From the NCBI GenBank assembly GCA_943788755.1, contig CALSRM010000002.1, positions 27,505-91,504 on the forward strand: DNA of 64,000 bases, in the 5' to 3' direction. Origin of the DNA: an uncultured Flavobacteriales bacterium (GTDB lineage: Bacteria > Bacteroidota > Bacteroidia > Flavobacteriales_D > Parvicellaceae). The translations under genes and the position numbers were made by a program. The notes beneath the pieces were generated by a model that was given only the letters and a program-made list of their open reading frames with translations, made no database searches and was not told the DNA's origin. Positions 44,667-53,523 of the stretch are shown here, one piece after another (position 1 is the stretch's first letter; each line of letters begins with the position of its first letter).

Positions 44667-46943
44667 ATGGTATTTGATTTAGAAATGATAAAAGCGGTTT
44701 ATGAACGCTATCCAGAGAGAGTTGCAGCAGCAAGGAAATTGGTAAACAAACCATTAACTTTATCTGAGAAGATATTATATGCTCATCTTTGGGATGGCAA
44801 TGCTACTGAAGCTTATGAAAGAGGTAAATCTTATGTAGATTTTGCTCCAGATAGGGTTGCTATGCAAGATGCAACTGCTCAAATGGCATTGTTGCAGTTT
44901 ATGCAAGCAGGTAAAACTAAAGTTGCTGTTCCCTCAACTGCGCATGCGGATCATTTGATTCAAGCTAGATTAGGGGCAGATAAGGATTTACAAGATGGTA
45001 TTAATAAGAACAACGAAGTATTTAATTTCTTAAGCTCTGTTTGTGATAAATACGGAATTGGTTTTTGGAAACCAGGAGCTGGAATTATACACCAAGTAGT
45101 TTTAGAAAATTATGCATTTCCAGGAGGAATGATGATCGGAACGGATTCTCACACTGTTAATGCAGGTGGTTTAGGAATGGTAGCAATAGGAGTAGGAGGG
45201 GCTGATGCTGTTGATGTAATGGCAGGAATGGCTTGGGAATTAAAATTCCCTAAGTTAATTGGTGTTAAATTGACGGGTAAATTAAACGGTTGGACATCTG
45301 CAAAAGATGTTATTCTAAAAGTTGCTGGAATTTTAACTGTAAAAGGTGGTACAGGAGCGATTGTAGAATATTTTGGTGATGGAGCTAAGTCTTTATCTGG
45401 AACAGGAAAAGGAACTATCTGTAATATGGGAGCGGAAATAGGTGCTACGACTTCTACTTTTGGTTATGATGATTCAATGAGAAGATATTTAAGCGCTACT
45501 GGTAGAGCTGATGTTGTGGCTTTAGCTGATGAAGTTGCTGAACACTTAACTGGAGATGCTGAAGTTTATGATAATCCAGAGCAGTATTTTGATCAAGTTA
45601 TTGAAATTAACTTATCAGAATTAACGCCTCATTTAAACGGTCCCTACACGCCAGATTTAGCTACACCTGTTTCGGAAATGAAAGCTGCTGCAGCGGCTAA
45701 TGATTGGCCTACAGATATTGAATGGGCTTTAATTGGTTCTTGCACTAATTCTTCCTACGAAGATTTATCTCGTGCAGCTTCTATTGTTGATGATGCAGTA
45801 AGCAAAGGATTAAATGCAAAAGCAATTTTAGGAATTAACCCAGGTTCGGAACAAGTAAGGTTTACTGCTGAACGCGATGGGTTTATTGATACATTTAATA
45901 AGCTGGACAATACTAAAATATTTACAAATGCTTGTGGTCCTTGTATTGGTCAGTGGGATAGACCAGGTGCTTCGGAAGAAAAGAAAAACTCTATTGTGCA
46001 TTCTTTTAACAGAAACTTTAAGAAAAGAGCAGATGGAAATCCAAATACTATGGCCTTTGTAACCTCACCAGAAATGGTTGCTGCAATTGCAATATCAGGA
46101 AAATTGGATTTTAATCCAGTTACAGATACATTGACTAACGTAAACGGAGAAGAGGTAAGCTTAGCTGAGCCAACGGGAATGGAATTACCTCCTAACGGCT
46201 TTGCTGTTGATGATAATGGCTATCAAGCTCCCGCTGAGGATGGATCAGAAATTCAGGTTGTAGTAAAGGAGGATTCTAAAAGATTACAATTATTAAGGCC
46301 ATTTGCTCCTTGGGATGGAGAAAATATTACTGGAGCTAAATTGTTAATTAAAGCAGAAGGTAAATGTACAACCGATCATATTTCTATGGCTGGACCTTGG
46401 TTGCAATATAGAGGTCATTTAGACAATATTTCTGAAAATTGCTTAATTGGAGCAGTAAATTCATTTGGTGGGGCTACAAACGAAGTAGTTAACCAATTGA
46501 CTGGAGGTAAAGGAGCAGTTCCTTCTACAGCAAGAGCTTATAAAGCTGGTGGAGTGCCAAGTATAGTTGTTGGAGATCATAATTATGGAGAAGGTTCTTC
46601 AAGAGAACATGCTGCCATGGAACCGCGTCATTTAGGCGTTTACGCGGTGATTGTAAAATCTTTTGCTAGAATACACGAAACAAACCTAAAAAAGCAAGGG
46701 ATGTTAGGGTTGACCTTTAATACTGAAAGTGATTATGATTTAATCCTGGAAGACGATACATTTAACTTCACTGATTTGAATCAATTTGCACCAGGTAAGC
46801 AATTAACATTAGAGATTGTTCATGCTGATGGATCTAAAGATAATGTGCTATGTAATCATACATATAATGCTGGTCAAATTGAATGGTATAAATACGGTTC
46901 AGCATTAAACTTGATTAAAGCTGAAGCTGCTGCTCAAGCTTAA
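44667..46943 (+). CDS. acn: Aconitate hydratase (mitochondrial-type)
   Basis: Interconverts citrate and isocitrate in the TCA cycle with a [4Fe-4S] cluster. 758 aa, mitochondrial-like length and order, not the roughly 890-aa AcnA form. Cluster ligands: Cys359 in [13 protein letters not shown], and Cys423 and Cys426 in [10 protein letters not shown]. Other active-site blocks: [23 protein letters not shown], the swivel domain [20 protein letters not shown] and [20 protein letters not shown] monocistronic gene with a hairpin 30 bp after the stop. Confidence 0.97.
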   Translation: MVFDLEMIKAVYERYPERVAAARKLVNKPLTLSEKILYAHLWDGNATEAYERGKSYVDFAPDRVAMQDATAQMALLQFMQAGKTKVAVPSTAHADHLIQARLGADKDLQDGINKNNEVFNFLSSVCDKYGIGFWKPGAGIIHQVVLENYAFPGGMMIGTDSHTVNAGGLGMVAIGVGGADAVDVMAGMAWELKFPKLIGVKLTGKLNGWTSAKDVILKVAGILTVKGGTGAIVEYFGDGAKSLSGTGKGTICNMGAEIGATTSTFGYDDSMRRYLSATGRADVVALADEVAEHLTGDAEVYDNPEQYFDQVIEINLSELTPHLNGPYTPDLATPVSEMKAAAAANDWPTDIEWALIGSCTNSSYEDLSRAASIVDDAVSKGLNAKAILGINPGSEQVRFTAERDGFIDTFNKLDNTKIFTNACGPCIGQWDRPGASEEKKNSIVHSFNRNFKKRADGNPNTMAFVTSPEMVAAIAISGKLDFNPVTDTLTNVNGEEVSLAEPTGMELPPNGFAVDDNGYQAPAEDGSEIQVVVKEDSKRLQLLRPFAPWDGENITGAKLLIKAEGKCTTDHISMAGPWLQYRGHLDNISENCLIGAVNSFGGATNEVVNQLTGGKGAVPSTARAYKAGGVPSIVVGDHNYGEGSSREHAAMEPRHLGVYAVIVKSFARIHETNLKKQGMLGLTFNTESDYDLILEDDTFNFTDLNQFAPGKQLTLEIVHADGSKDNVLCNHTYNAGQIEWYKYGSALNLIKAEAAAQA

Positions 46944-46970
46944 GTAAATTGTTATTAGTGATTAAAAAGA

Positions 46971-47002
46971 CAAACCTATATCATTAATTTGGTATAGGTT
47001 TG
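46971..47002 (+). terminator. Possible terminator of the aconitase gene
   Basis: A 12-bp stem CAAACCTATATC / GGTATAGGTTTG (one G-U) with an 8-nt loop. The following sequence (TTGATT) is only weakly T-rich, so it may act as a 3'-end stabilising hairpin instead. Confidence 0.5.
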
Positions 47003-47080
47003 TTGATTAAACCAAGTTTTCTATCACTCAATAAACTTTGGGCTCAAAAGATGTTTTTTTGAATGAATCAGTAATTTTCT

Positions 47081-47458
47081 TTAACCTTCTTCAGGTTCTT
47101 CAATAAATTCGAATTCCATACCTAATAAATGGGAAAAATCTTCACCTATTTTACGGATATCATCATCATCTTCCTCATACCTCCACTTTATCGAGACGTT
47201 TGAATTTCCGAACAGTCTCTCAGCATATTGTAGTGTTTTAAGTGTCGCTATTACAGAGGAAGATGCCATATAATAAAACTTGCAGTCAATACTAACTGTT
47301 GAAGATTTTTGAACAACTACATCTAACCAATTGTTTACAGGAGTATAAAATTTTCGAACATTTTCAGGGAAAGAGCTACCCTCAATAGTTAGAGTGCTAC
47401 TATTAATGTCTCCAGATATCTTAGGAGTATTTTTCCCACGTTCGATTAAAAGGTTCAT
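47081..47458 (-). CDS. SiaC-family regulatory phosphoprotein (DUF1987)
   Basis: 125 aa. A STAS-like anti-anti-factor homologue: TPKISGDINSSTLTIEGSSF and FPENVRKFYTPVNNWLDVVV are the DUF1987 signature, followed by the phosphosite region CKFYYMASSSVIATLKTLQY (Ser66-Ser68, in the position of the phosphorylated Thr68 of Pseudomonas SiaC). In Pseudomonas, SiaC is phosphorylated by SiaB and dephosphorylated by SiaA, and unphosphorylated SiaC activates SiaD. Here it lies 3 bp downstream of the SiaB-type kinase gene. No SiaA or SiaD is in the window, so the output is unknown. Confidence 0.85.
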   Translation of the reverse strand: MNLLIERGKNTPKISGDINSSTLTIEGSSFPENVRKFYTPVNNWLDVVVQKSSTVSIDCKFYYMASSSVIATLKTLQYAERLFGNSNVSIKWRYEEDDDDIRKIGEDFSHLLGMEFEFIEEPEEG

Positions 47459-47461
47459 TAA

Positions 47462-48049
47462 TTAAGCTTTTTTCTTCCTATCTAGTGTAATGATTAGAGT
47501 AAAACAAGACAATTCATCATTTATTTCGTCAAAAAAGTAATCTAAATTATTACTTGATTTCATAGCCATCGTTATGAAACCCAAACCAGCTCCGCCTTTA
47601 CTAGAAATAATGCCATTTGTAAGAACTTCCATGTAAAGTCCCTTAACTTCCTCGCGACTCATCTTATTAATCTCCGTTATTCGTGTTTTGATATTTTTAT
47701 TTTGCTTGCTATAAATGAGGTTTCCTAGTGCAATTTTGTAAGTGTCAGTTCCTTGGTTAATTGCAAAAAAAGAAGTCTGATGACCATCTTTTCCTTTTTC
47801 ACCATGAAGCCTAATGTTTTGGAGGCCTTCAACTAAAATACTAAACATTCTTTTTACTGTCCCTTTCTTGTCTCCCGAATCAAGCATGAACATTTCAATA
47901 CCGTTGGAAATAGTATTAACTAAATCCTGACTAAACTCACCAAAATGGCGATTGATAATTTTATCTTTATAGGAACTATTATACTCCGCACATATTTTTT
48001 GATACCTGGAGTTACAGGCCTCAATAATAGTATTTGTTGATGCTTTCAT
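47462..48049 (-). CDS. SiaB-family protein kinase
   Basis: 195 aa, GHKL/HATPase-like fold related to anti-sigma-factor kinases. The N-box-like MFSILVEGLQNIRLHGEKG supplies the Glu and Asn for Mg-ATP, and the G-box-like SSKGGAGLGFITMAMKS binds the nucleotide; the C-terminal strand is CFTLIITLDRKK. The family phosphorylates SiaC-type partners, and the partner gene follows 3 bp downstream on the same strand. Its start is 181 bp from the transglutaminase-like gene, a gap in which no consensus promoter was found. Confidence 0.85.
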   Translation of the reverse strand: MKASTNTIIEACNSRYQKICAEYNSSYKDKIINRHFGEFSQDLVNTISNGIEMFMLDSGDKKGTVKRMFSILVEGLQNIRLHGEKGKDGHQTSFFAINQGTDTYKIALGNLIYSKQNKNIKTRITEINKMSREEVKGLYMEVLTNGIISSKGGAGLGFITMAMKSSNNLDYFFDEINDELSCFTLIITLDRKKKA

Positions 48050-48230
48050 ATTAATTTATAAACACTATACTAACATAATTGTAATCATCAAAGCTTCCTG
48101 TAAATACGCGTTTTTCATGCGTAGGTGACGAATATACTGATTTTTTCCATAAATAGGGTGCACGCGAGTCTAAATTTATGATTGCTATGAAATATGTTAT
48201 TAAAGTTGAAATAAAAACAGTTTTATTTAT

Positions 48231-49124
48231 TTAAATTATGGACAATAATAATTCAAGCTCTTTTATTTTTTCTGCGGCACCTAGTTTTTTATGACTGTAC
48301 TTCAAGTTTGTGATTAGACGTTTAACAATTTCTTGATTGCTGCATGGATTATAGTATTCAGGTTTTTGTTCTGTGTTAATTTTATCGAGAAATTCACTTA
48401 TATCCATTTTACTCAAAATATGGCCAGAACTAAAAGCATTAATATAGAATAGCATTGTGTTCCCCTGTTGATTATTTCCTTCAAATTTTATTTCATCCGG
48501 ATAACCTAAGATAAAATGGTTAGGAAGGTTAATACCTTTTATAGGAATTTTGAGTCTGTTTGCTATTTCAAGGTAGATAATTGCCAGAATAAGCGCGTTA
48601 CCTTTCTTTTGGTCTAAAGCTATGTTTAAGAATGAGTTAGATGGCGAATAATAGTCGTCTTTGTTCCCGTGAAAACCATGAACTTTATAAATTACATCGT
48701 TAAGAACGGTAATTTTTTCTAAGCCCGTCATGTGGTCAGTTAATTCGATTTGAGCATCTTGAACAATCGTTCTTAGTTGCTTTTCAATCTTTTTTCGATC
48801 GAGTTCTGGGTACTGAAACTTATTTACCAATATTACTCCATCGAGAAGGTTGCTAGCTCCGGTTTCTTTCCAGTTAGTTAAGCTATTATAAACGTCCTTA
48901 AATTGTATTTCATGGATAATGTTTTCAAGTTTATTTAAATAGTTTTTTCCAAATGGGTTTTTTTCCCACGCTTGTTCGATATTTGGAATCACGTCAATGC
49001 CTAAGAAAAGGAGTTCATTTTTAACCTGTAAGAAAATATCTTCATCAGGGTCTTCAATGAGGGTTAATAATGCTTTTATTTGATTGTTAGGAATCACTAT
49101 ATAATAAAAACGTAAATTACCCAT
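48231..49124 (-). CDS. SirB1/transglutaminase-like protein
   Basis: 297 aa. The central part, NDVIYKVHGFHGNKDDYYSP followed by GNALILAIIYLEIANRLKIP and GINLPNHFILGY, is the SirB1-type transglutaminase-like core (PF13369 type). The conserved Asn-His of LPNHF is present, but the classic catalytic Cys is replaced in this group: the position after KKGN is Ala. The N-terminus (QIKALLTLIEDPDEDIFLQV) is a HEAT-like helical region typical of Bacteroidota members. Function unknown. Soluble; between the SiaB gene and a nucleoside phosphorylase gene on the same strand. Confidence 0.8.
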   Translation of the reverse strand: MGNLRFYYIVIPNNQIKALLTLIEDPDEDIFLQVKNELLFLGIDVIPNIEQAWEKNPFGKNYLNKLENIIHEIQFKDVYNSLTNWKETGASNLLDGVILVNKFQYPELDRKKIEKQLRTIVQDAQIELTDHMTGLEKITVLNDVIYKVHGFHGNKDDYYSPSNSFLNIALDQKKGNALILAIIYLEIANRLKIPIKGINLPNHFILGYPDEIKFEGNNQQGNTMLFYINAFSSGHILSKMDISEFLDKINTEQKPEYYNPCSNQEIVKRLITNLKYSHKKLGAAEKIKELELLLSII

Positions 49125-49192
49125 GCAGGGTTACTCTGATCTAACATTTAATTGATGAGTGAGCCAATATTATGGTTAAACTTTGGTTAAGT

Positions 49193-50089
49193 TTATTTTG
49201 ATAACCTAGATAATACCAGTTTTATGAGTTTATCGACAGTTAATTTATAATCTTTACTATATTCTTCTTTAAACCTGTTAGCAATAATAGCACAAACGGT
49301 ACATGCATTGTGACCTAGCATTCCTGCAAGTGCATACAAAGCGGAAGTTTCCATCTCGAAGTTAGTTATTTTCAGCCCATTGTGATTGAATTTATTCAAT
49401 TGCTCATTTAGATTTGGAATTTTTGCTGCTAACCTTAGAGACCTTCCTTGAGGCCCGTAAAAGCCGTTGGCAGTTGCCGTAATTCCTTTGTGCATTTCTG
49501 CTTCAAATTTTTGAATTAATTCACTACTTCCTTTTGCAAAGTAGGGGGGGTTAATTTCCGGTCCCCAATTAATCTGATTATCAAAAGTTTTTTTAAGAAG
49601 TAATTCATCTTTTTCAAAAATTCCATCATAAAAACCTACTAAACCATCAAACCCTAATCCGTATTCCGATACTACAAAGGAGTCGACAGGTATATCAGCT
49701 TGCAACGATCCGCTAGTTCCAAGACGGATAATGTTTAATTTTGTATGTTCTTTTTTAGTTGTTTTTAGATTAAAATCGATATTGACTAGTGCATCCAGTT
49801 CGTTCATTACGATATCAATATTGTCGCATCCAATGCCAGTAGAAAGTACAGTTAGCCGCTTTCCATTAAACATTCCCGTATGCGTAACAAACTCTCTGTT
49901 TTCTACTTCTATTTCAACAGAATCAAAGTGTTGTGAAATTCGTTTGACTCTGTTTTGATCTCCAACCACAATTATATCATAAGCAATATCATTGGGATGC
50001 AGGTTTAAATGATATATTTTTCCTTCTTCAGTAATAATTAATTCTGAAGGGGCAATTGGTGTAATGTGTTCAATAGTTCTATTCAGCAT
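49193..50089 (-). CDS. Nucleoside phosphorylase (uridine phosphorylase-like)
   Basis: 298 aa, PNP/UDP hexameric superfamily. Visible: DIIVVGDQNRVKRISQHFDS (phosphate loop GDxxRV), THTGMFNGKRLTVLSTGIGC, NIIRLGTSGSLQADIPVDSF and the nucleoside site ITNFEMETSALYALAGMLGH (Glu-Met-Glu, ribose binding). It belongs with the uridine phosphorylase-like group in Bacteroidota; the base specificity is not certain. Together with upp and the PNP at 27 kb it serves nucleoside salvage. A terminator hairpin of the upstream DUF4197 gene precedes its start. Confidence 0.9.
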   Translation of the reverse strand: MLNRTIEHITPIAPSELIITEEGKIYHLNLHPNDIAYDIIVVGDQNRVKRISQHFDSVEIEVENREFVTHTGMFNGKRLTVLSTGIGCDNIDIVMNELDALVNIDFNLKTTKKEHTKLNIIRLGTSGSLQADIPVDSFVVSEYGLGFDGLVGFYDGIFEKDELLLKKTFDNQINWGPEINPPYFAKGSSELIQKFEAEMHKGITATANGFYGPQGRSLRLAAKIPNLNEQLNKFNHNGLKITNFEMETSALYALAGMLGHNACTVCAIIANRFKEEYSKDYKLTVDKLIKLVLSRLSK

Positions 50090-50103
50090 TTCATAAAAAT
50101 AAA

Positions 50104-50129
50104 AAAAAGCCCAAATAAATGAGCTTTTT
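50104..50129. terminator. Terminator of the DUF4197 lipoprotein gene
   Basis: A 10-bp stem AAAAAGCCCA / TGAGCTTTTT with one mismatch and a 6-nt loop, flanked by A-rich sequence, which reads as a T-run on the minus strand. It lies between the DUF4197 gene and the nucleoside phosphorylase. Confidence 0.65.
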
Positions 50130-50148
50130 TTAATGGTTTAATTAGATC

Positions 50149-50895
50149 TTAATCAAGAAAGCTAAATACTTTTTTCAAAATATCAGTAGCTCTAGCAAGT
50201 GGGTCTTTCCGAATGTTCTTTTCTTCTTTTTCAACTAATAGAAAAAGGCCTTTAATTGCTCTTTCTGTAACAAATGCATTTAAGTCTGTGTTTACATCAC
50301 TTCCTCCAGTTAAAATGTTAGCGGTGTTATATGCTTTAGTTAACGGAGTCCAATATTTAGTCAATTGTACTTTGTCAATAGCGATCTTTACCTTTGGAGA
50401 AAATGCAGAAACCAATTTACTGGTAGTTTTATCTCTTAAATAATTTGTGGCAGCATTATCCGCTCCTTTTAAAATAGTGAAGCCGTCACCAATACTCATG
50501 TCTTTAATCGCTTGGATGAAAATTGGTCCAGCCTCTTTGGTAGCTTCTTCTGCGGCTCTGTTTAAAGTTAATTCAAATTGATCTACTTTATTCTGAAGGC
50601 CTAAATCAATAGCTTTATCTTTTACCTTTTTAGCATCAGGAGGAAAAGGAAGCTTAATTGCAGGGTTTTTAAAGAATCCATCAGTAGCAGAGGCAAGTCC
50701 AGAACCTTTATTGATTCCTACTGTTAGAGCTTCTTTTAAACCAGCAATTACTTCGTCATTTGTTAATGCAGGAGCAGTAGTTTCTCCTCCTCCTCCAACG
50801 GTAGAGGTAGCAGTTTCAGCAATGCTTGTTAATTCGTCACAGCTTGCAAAAATCACTGTCATTACTACTGCCAAAATCATTAATTTATTTTTCAT
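50149..50895 (-). CDS. DUF4197 domain lipoprotein
   Basis: 248 aa from the ATG at 50895 (MKNKLMILAVVMTVIFASC), lipid-anchor Cys19; 13 codons upstream are open but are not signal-like. The remaining sequence matches DUF4197: VIAGLKEALTVGINKGSGLA, TDGFFKNPAIKLPFPPDAKK, FELTLNRAAEEATKEAGPIF, IKGLFLLVEKEEKNIRKDPL and a terminal DILKKVFSFLD. The mature N-terminus carries a short GGGG linker. Function unknown; likely periplasmic and membrane-tethered. Divergent from cinA. Confidence 0.9.
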   Translation of the reverse strand: MKNKLMILAVVMTVIFASCDELTSIAETATSTVGGGGETTAPALTNDEVIAGLKEALTVGINKGSGLASATDGFFKNPAIKLPFPPDAKKVKDKAIDLGLQNKVDQFELTLNRAAEEATKEAGPIFIQAIKDMSIGDGFTILKGADNAATNYLRDKTTSKLVSAFSPKVKIAIDKVQLTKYWTPLTKAYNTANILTGGSDVNTDLNAFVTERAIKGLFLLVEKEEKNIRKDPLARATDILKKVFSFLD

Positions 50896-50939
50896 ATTAT
50901 CGTTTGTCTTCAATTTAAAGAGTAAACATAACAATTATT

Positions 50940-50971
50940 TTGCCATCTTTCCATGTGAATGCGTAAGTTTG
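50940..50971 (+). promoter_or_regulatory. Promoter of cinA
   Basis: TTG (50940-50942), 21 bp, TAAGTTTG (50964-50971): a full Bacteroidota consensus 22 bp before the cinA ATG. Confidence 0.7.
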
Positions 50972-50992
50972 ATTAAAGTTATATTATTAATT

Positions 50993-52252
50993 ATGAATGT
51001 AGAAATAATTTCAATTGGAGATGAACTGCTAATTGGTCAAACCATTAATACGAATAGTTCTTGGATGGGGGAACAGTTGAGCTTAATTGGTGCATCAGTT
51101 TACCAAATAACTGCAATAACTGATGATGAAAATCATATTTTGGAAACATTAGAAAGAGCCGCGGAAAAAGTGAATTTTGTTCTTATTACTGGTGGATTGG
51201 GGCCAACTAAAGATGACATAACAAAACACACATTATGTAAGTTTTTTGGTTCGGAGTTGGTGTTTAATAAAGATGTTTTTTCCAAATTAGAGACATTTTT
51301 CAGCTCTAGAGGTCTTGAAATGTTGGATGTAAATAAAGATCAAGCAATGTTGCCAACTAATGCTTTAGTTCTTGAAAATACGAGAGGAACTGCAAGTGGT
51401 ATGTGGTTTGAAAAGGATGACGTGATTTATGTATCAATGCCCGGGGTTCCTTATGAAATGAAAGGGATTATGAGAGACCATGTACTTCCTCGACTGCGCA
51501 AAGACTTTATTAAGAATAAGGTTGTTCACAGAACAGTAAAAACGATTGGTATTGGTGAGTCTTTTTTAGCGGAGAAAATTGAACTTTGGGAAATTTCGTT
51601 AAAAAAAGCAAATATCAAATTGGCTTATCTGCCATCTCCTGGTATCGTTAAATTAAGATTGTCAGGTTACGGAATCGATGAAAGTAAAATACTTGCATCT
51701 ATATCAAATAAGATTAACGAATTAACGAGTATAGTTGGTGATTATATTTTTGGTTATGAAAAAGAAGAACTTAATCAGCTTGTTGGAGATTTACTTATAG
51801 CGAGTGGCAAGACTTTAAGCACAGCGGAAAGTTGTACAGGAGGCCATGTAGCCCATTTGATTACGTCTGTGCCTGGTAGTTCAGCCTATTTTAAAGGTGG
51901 TATAATAGCTTATGATAATTCGGTTAAAACAGCTAAATTGGGAGTAAAAAATACGAGTATTTATCAAAGCGGTGCTGTGAGTCAGGAAGTCGTTGAGCAA
52001 ATGGCAATAGGTGCAATTGAAGAACTTGAAACGGATTATTCGATTGCAACTTCAGGGGTGTTGGGTCCAGATGGAGGTACTGCTGAGAAACCAGTTGGTA
52101 CAATCTGGATTGCTATAGCTTCTGGTTCTGGAGTGATAAGTGAAAAAATTTGCCTTGGGAAAAGTCGTTCCAGAAATGCTAAGATTACAGCATTAATAAG
52201 TCTTAACATGCTTCGTAAATATATTTTGAGTCATATAAACGTTTCCCAATAG
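50993..52252 (+). CDS. cinA: CinA: competence/damage-inducible protein, nicotinamide-nucleotide amidase
   Basis: 419 aa from the ATG at 50993 (MNVEIISIGDELLIGQTINT). The open frame continues 94 codons upstream, but those codons oppose the DUF4197 gene and show no family similarity. The N-terminal MoeA/MogA-like domain (LITGGLGPTKDDITKHTLC) hydrolyses ADP-ribose-type compounds, and the C-terminal amidase domain (TLSTAESCTGGHVAHLITSV, SGVLGPDGGTAEKPVGTIWI) deamidates NMN in the pyridine nucleotide cycle. Both are complete. It ends 1 bp from the convergent barrel gene. Confidence 0.96.
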   Translation: MNVEIISIGDELLIGQTINTNSSWMGEQLSLIGASVYQITAITDDENHILETLERAAEKVNFVLITGGLGPTKDDITKHTLCKFFGSELVFNKDVFSKLETFFSSRGLEMLDVNKDQAMLPTNALVLENTRGTASGMWFEKDDVIYVSMPGVPYEMKGIMRDHVLPRLRKDFIKNKVVHRTVKTIGIGESFLAEKIELWEISLKKANIKLAYLPSPGIVKLRLSGYGIDESKILASISNKINELTSIVGDYIFGYEKEELNQLVGDLLIASGKTLSTAESCTGGHVAHLITSVPGSSAYFKGGIIAYDNSVKTAKLGVKNTSIYQSGAVSQEVVEQMAIGAIEELETDYSIATSGVLGPDGGTAEKPVGTIWIAIASGSGVISEKICLGKSRSRNAKITALISLNMLRKYILSHINVSQ

Positions 52253-52253
52253 T

Positions 52254-53150
52254 TTAAAACTTTGCTCTTACTTTACGAGACCTACTTTTTCTTTTGCCTG
52301 TCCATCCATATGAGCTTCTATAAAAGTTATTCCTGCCTCTTATTAAATATCCATAAGAAAAAGTAGTGAATATGTAAGTATCATTGTGGATTGGATCACC
52401 TCTTTTCTGACCAATATCAAAGCTTCCTAAAACATCTTGCTCAGCATTTGTTAATCCAGATTGATTACCAATATTACCCTCAAATGGACCCTGCTTATAT
52501 TCGGTACTGATATCATCAAGGTAATCTGTAAACGTAATAGTATAAGAAAAACCCCATCCTATTCGGTGTTTCTTCTTATATGTAAAAAATAGCCCAGCTC
52601 CAACTGGCAATCCGATTTGCCATTTACTATAATATACCCCTTCAGTTTCCAGAGGTTGTAGCTCTGTCCACGAAGAACCATCAAAACTTCCTTTAGGATT
52701 ATGGTTAAATGCGCTAACTCCAAAGTGAAAAAAGGTTTTAAAACCTAGCCAATATCTCCCTTTTCCTCCTACATCATTAGCTTTAAAAAGGTAATATTCT
52801 GCTCTAGCCGAAATCTCTAATATGTTATTTTTAAACCTTAAATTACGAGTGTTTCTAGCGTCGTTCAATGATAGTGCATCGTCACCTTGTATTCTACCAT
52901 AATTAATACTAAAATTTCCGGCTAATGATGGCATAAATTTATAACGAGCGTATCCACCTGCCACCCAACGAGTCTGGCTTAACTTCATGTCCATTACGAA
53001 ATCTCTCCTCGTTTTCTCCTGCCCTCCAATATCTCCTAGGTAGTTTGTTGCACCTAACTTAATCCCATAATCGAAATTGTACTGGGAGTTCCCTAATAAT
53101 ACAATAAGAGAAAAAAATGTTATTAATACTAGCTTGGTGTTATCCATCAT
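52254..53150 (-). CDS. DUF6089-type outer-membrane protein
   Basis: About 298 aa from the ATG at 53150 (MMDNTKLVLITFFSLIVLLG); a few codons upstream are also open. A signal peptide is followed by the characteristic YDYG/YLGDIGG opening (FDYGIKLGATNYLGDIGGQE), beta-strand pairs with aromatic girdles (YARYKFMPSLAGNFSINYGR) and a basic C-terminus (KRKSRSRKVRAKF). This matches the DUF6089 outer-membrane family of Bacteroidota as I recall it. Role unknown. A consensus promoter lies directly upstream (53165-53195). Confidence 0.8.
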   Translation of the reverse strand: MMDNTKLVLITFFSLIVLLGNSQYNFDYGIKLGATNYLGDIGGQEKTRRDFVMDMKLSQTRWVAGGYARYKFMPSLAGNFSINYGRIQGDDALSLNDARNTRNLRFKNNILEISARAEYYLFKANDVGGKGRYWLGFKTFFHFGVSAFNHNPKGSFDGSSWTELQPLETEGVYYSKWQIGLPVGAGLFFTYKKKHRIGWGFSYTITFTDYLDDISTEYKQGPFEGNIGNQSGLTNAEQDVLGSFDIGQKRGDPIHNDTYIFTTFSYGYLIRGRNNFYRSSYGWTGKRKSRSRKVRAKF

Positions 53151-53164
53151 TACAAATACAGACA

Positions 53165-53195
53165 CAAATATAAATATACATTAACTAGAAAACAA
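53165..53195 (-). promoter_or_regulatory. Promoter of the DUF6089-type barrel gene
   Basis: Minus strand: TTG (53195-53193), 20 bp, TATATTTG (53172-53165), 14 bp before the ATG. The -33 element lies inside the left arm of the inverted repeat described at 53187-53232. Confidence 0.6.
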
Positions 53196-53523
53196 ATTGA
53201 GTTTGTGATATTACATTAATGGTTTGTTTTCTGGGATAACAATAAATTAAAATATAGAACTTCCTTTTATATGTAAATTGTAATGTTCTTATTTTTGTTT
53301 GTAAACGAAATTTCAATACCACTCTCCAAAAAATCTTGTAAAGTTTATATAGATAGGAAAACTGCGCTTCTAATTCTGAATTATTATTTTAATGAAAAAG
53401 CTTAAAATAGTCGAAGATTTAATATGAACGAAATAGTATAAAGGATAGAATTCTGTACTTTCGTTATTAATTAGAATTGAATTATTAAGTGTTTTAACGT
53501 TTTTCCGATTTAAACTGGTAGAA
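53187..53523. other. AT-rich intergenic region with a 10-bp inverted repeat
   Basis: The divergent gap between the DUF6089 barrel and the nitronate monooxygenase (53151-53523) is about 370 bp. It holds the perfect inverted repeat AGAAAACAAA (53187-53196) / TTTGTTTTCT (53223-53232) with a 26-bp centre. TACTTTCG (53456-53463) is a possible -7-like element for the nitronate monooxygenase gene. Otherwise it is low-complexity AT-rich DNA with no open frame worth calling. Confidence 0.45.

Noticed and set aside
50711..50992. 94-codon N-terminal extension of CinA
   Set aside because: Antisense to the DUF4197 gene and upstream of a consensus promoter; the family N-terminus begins at 50993.
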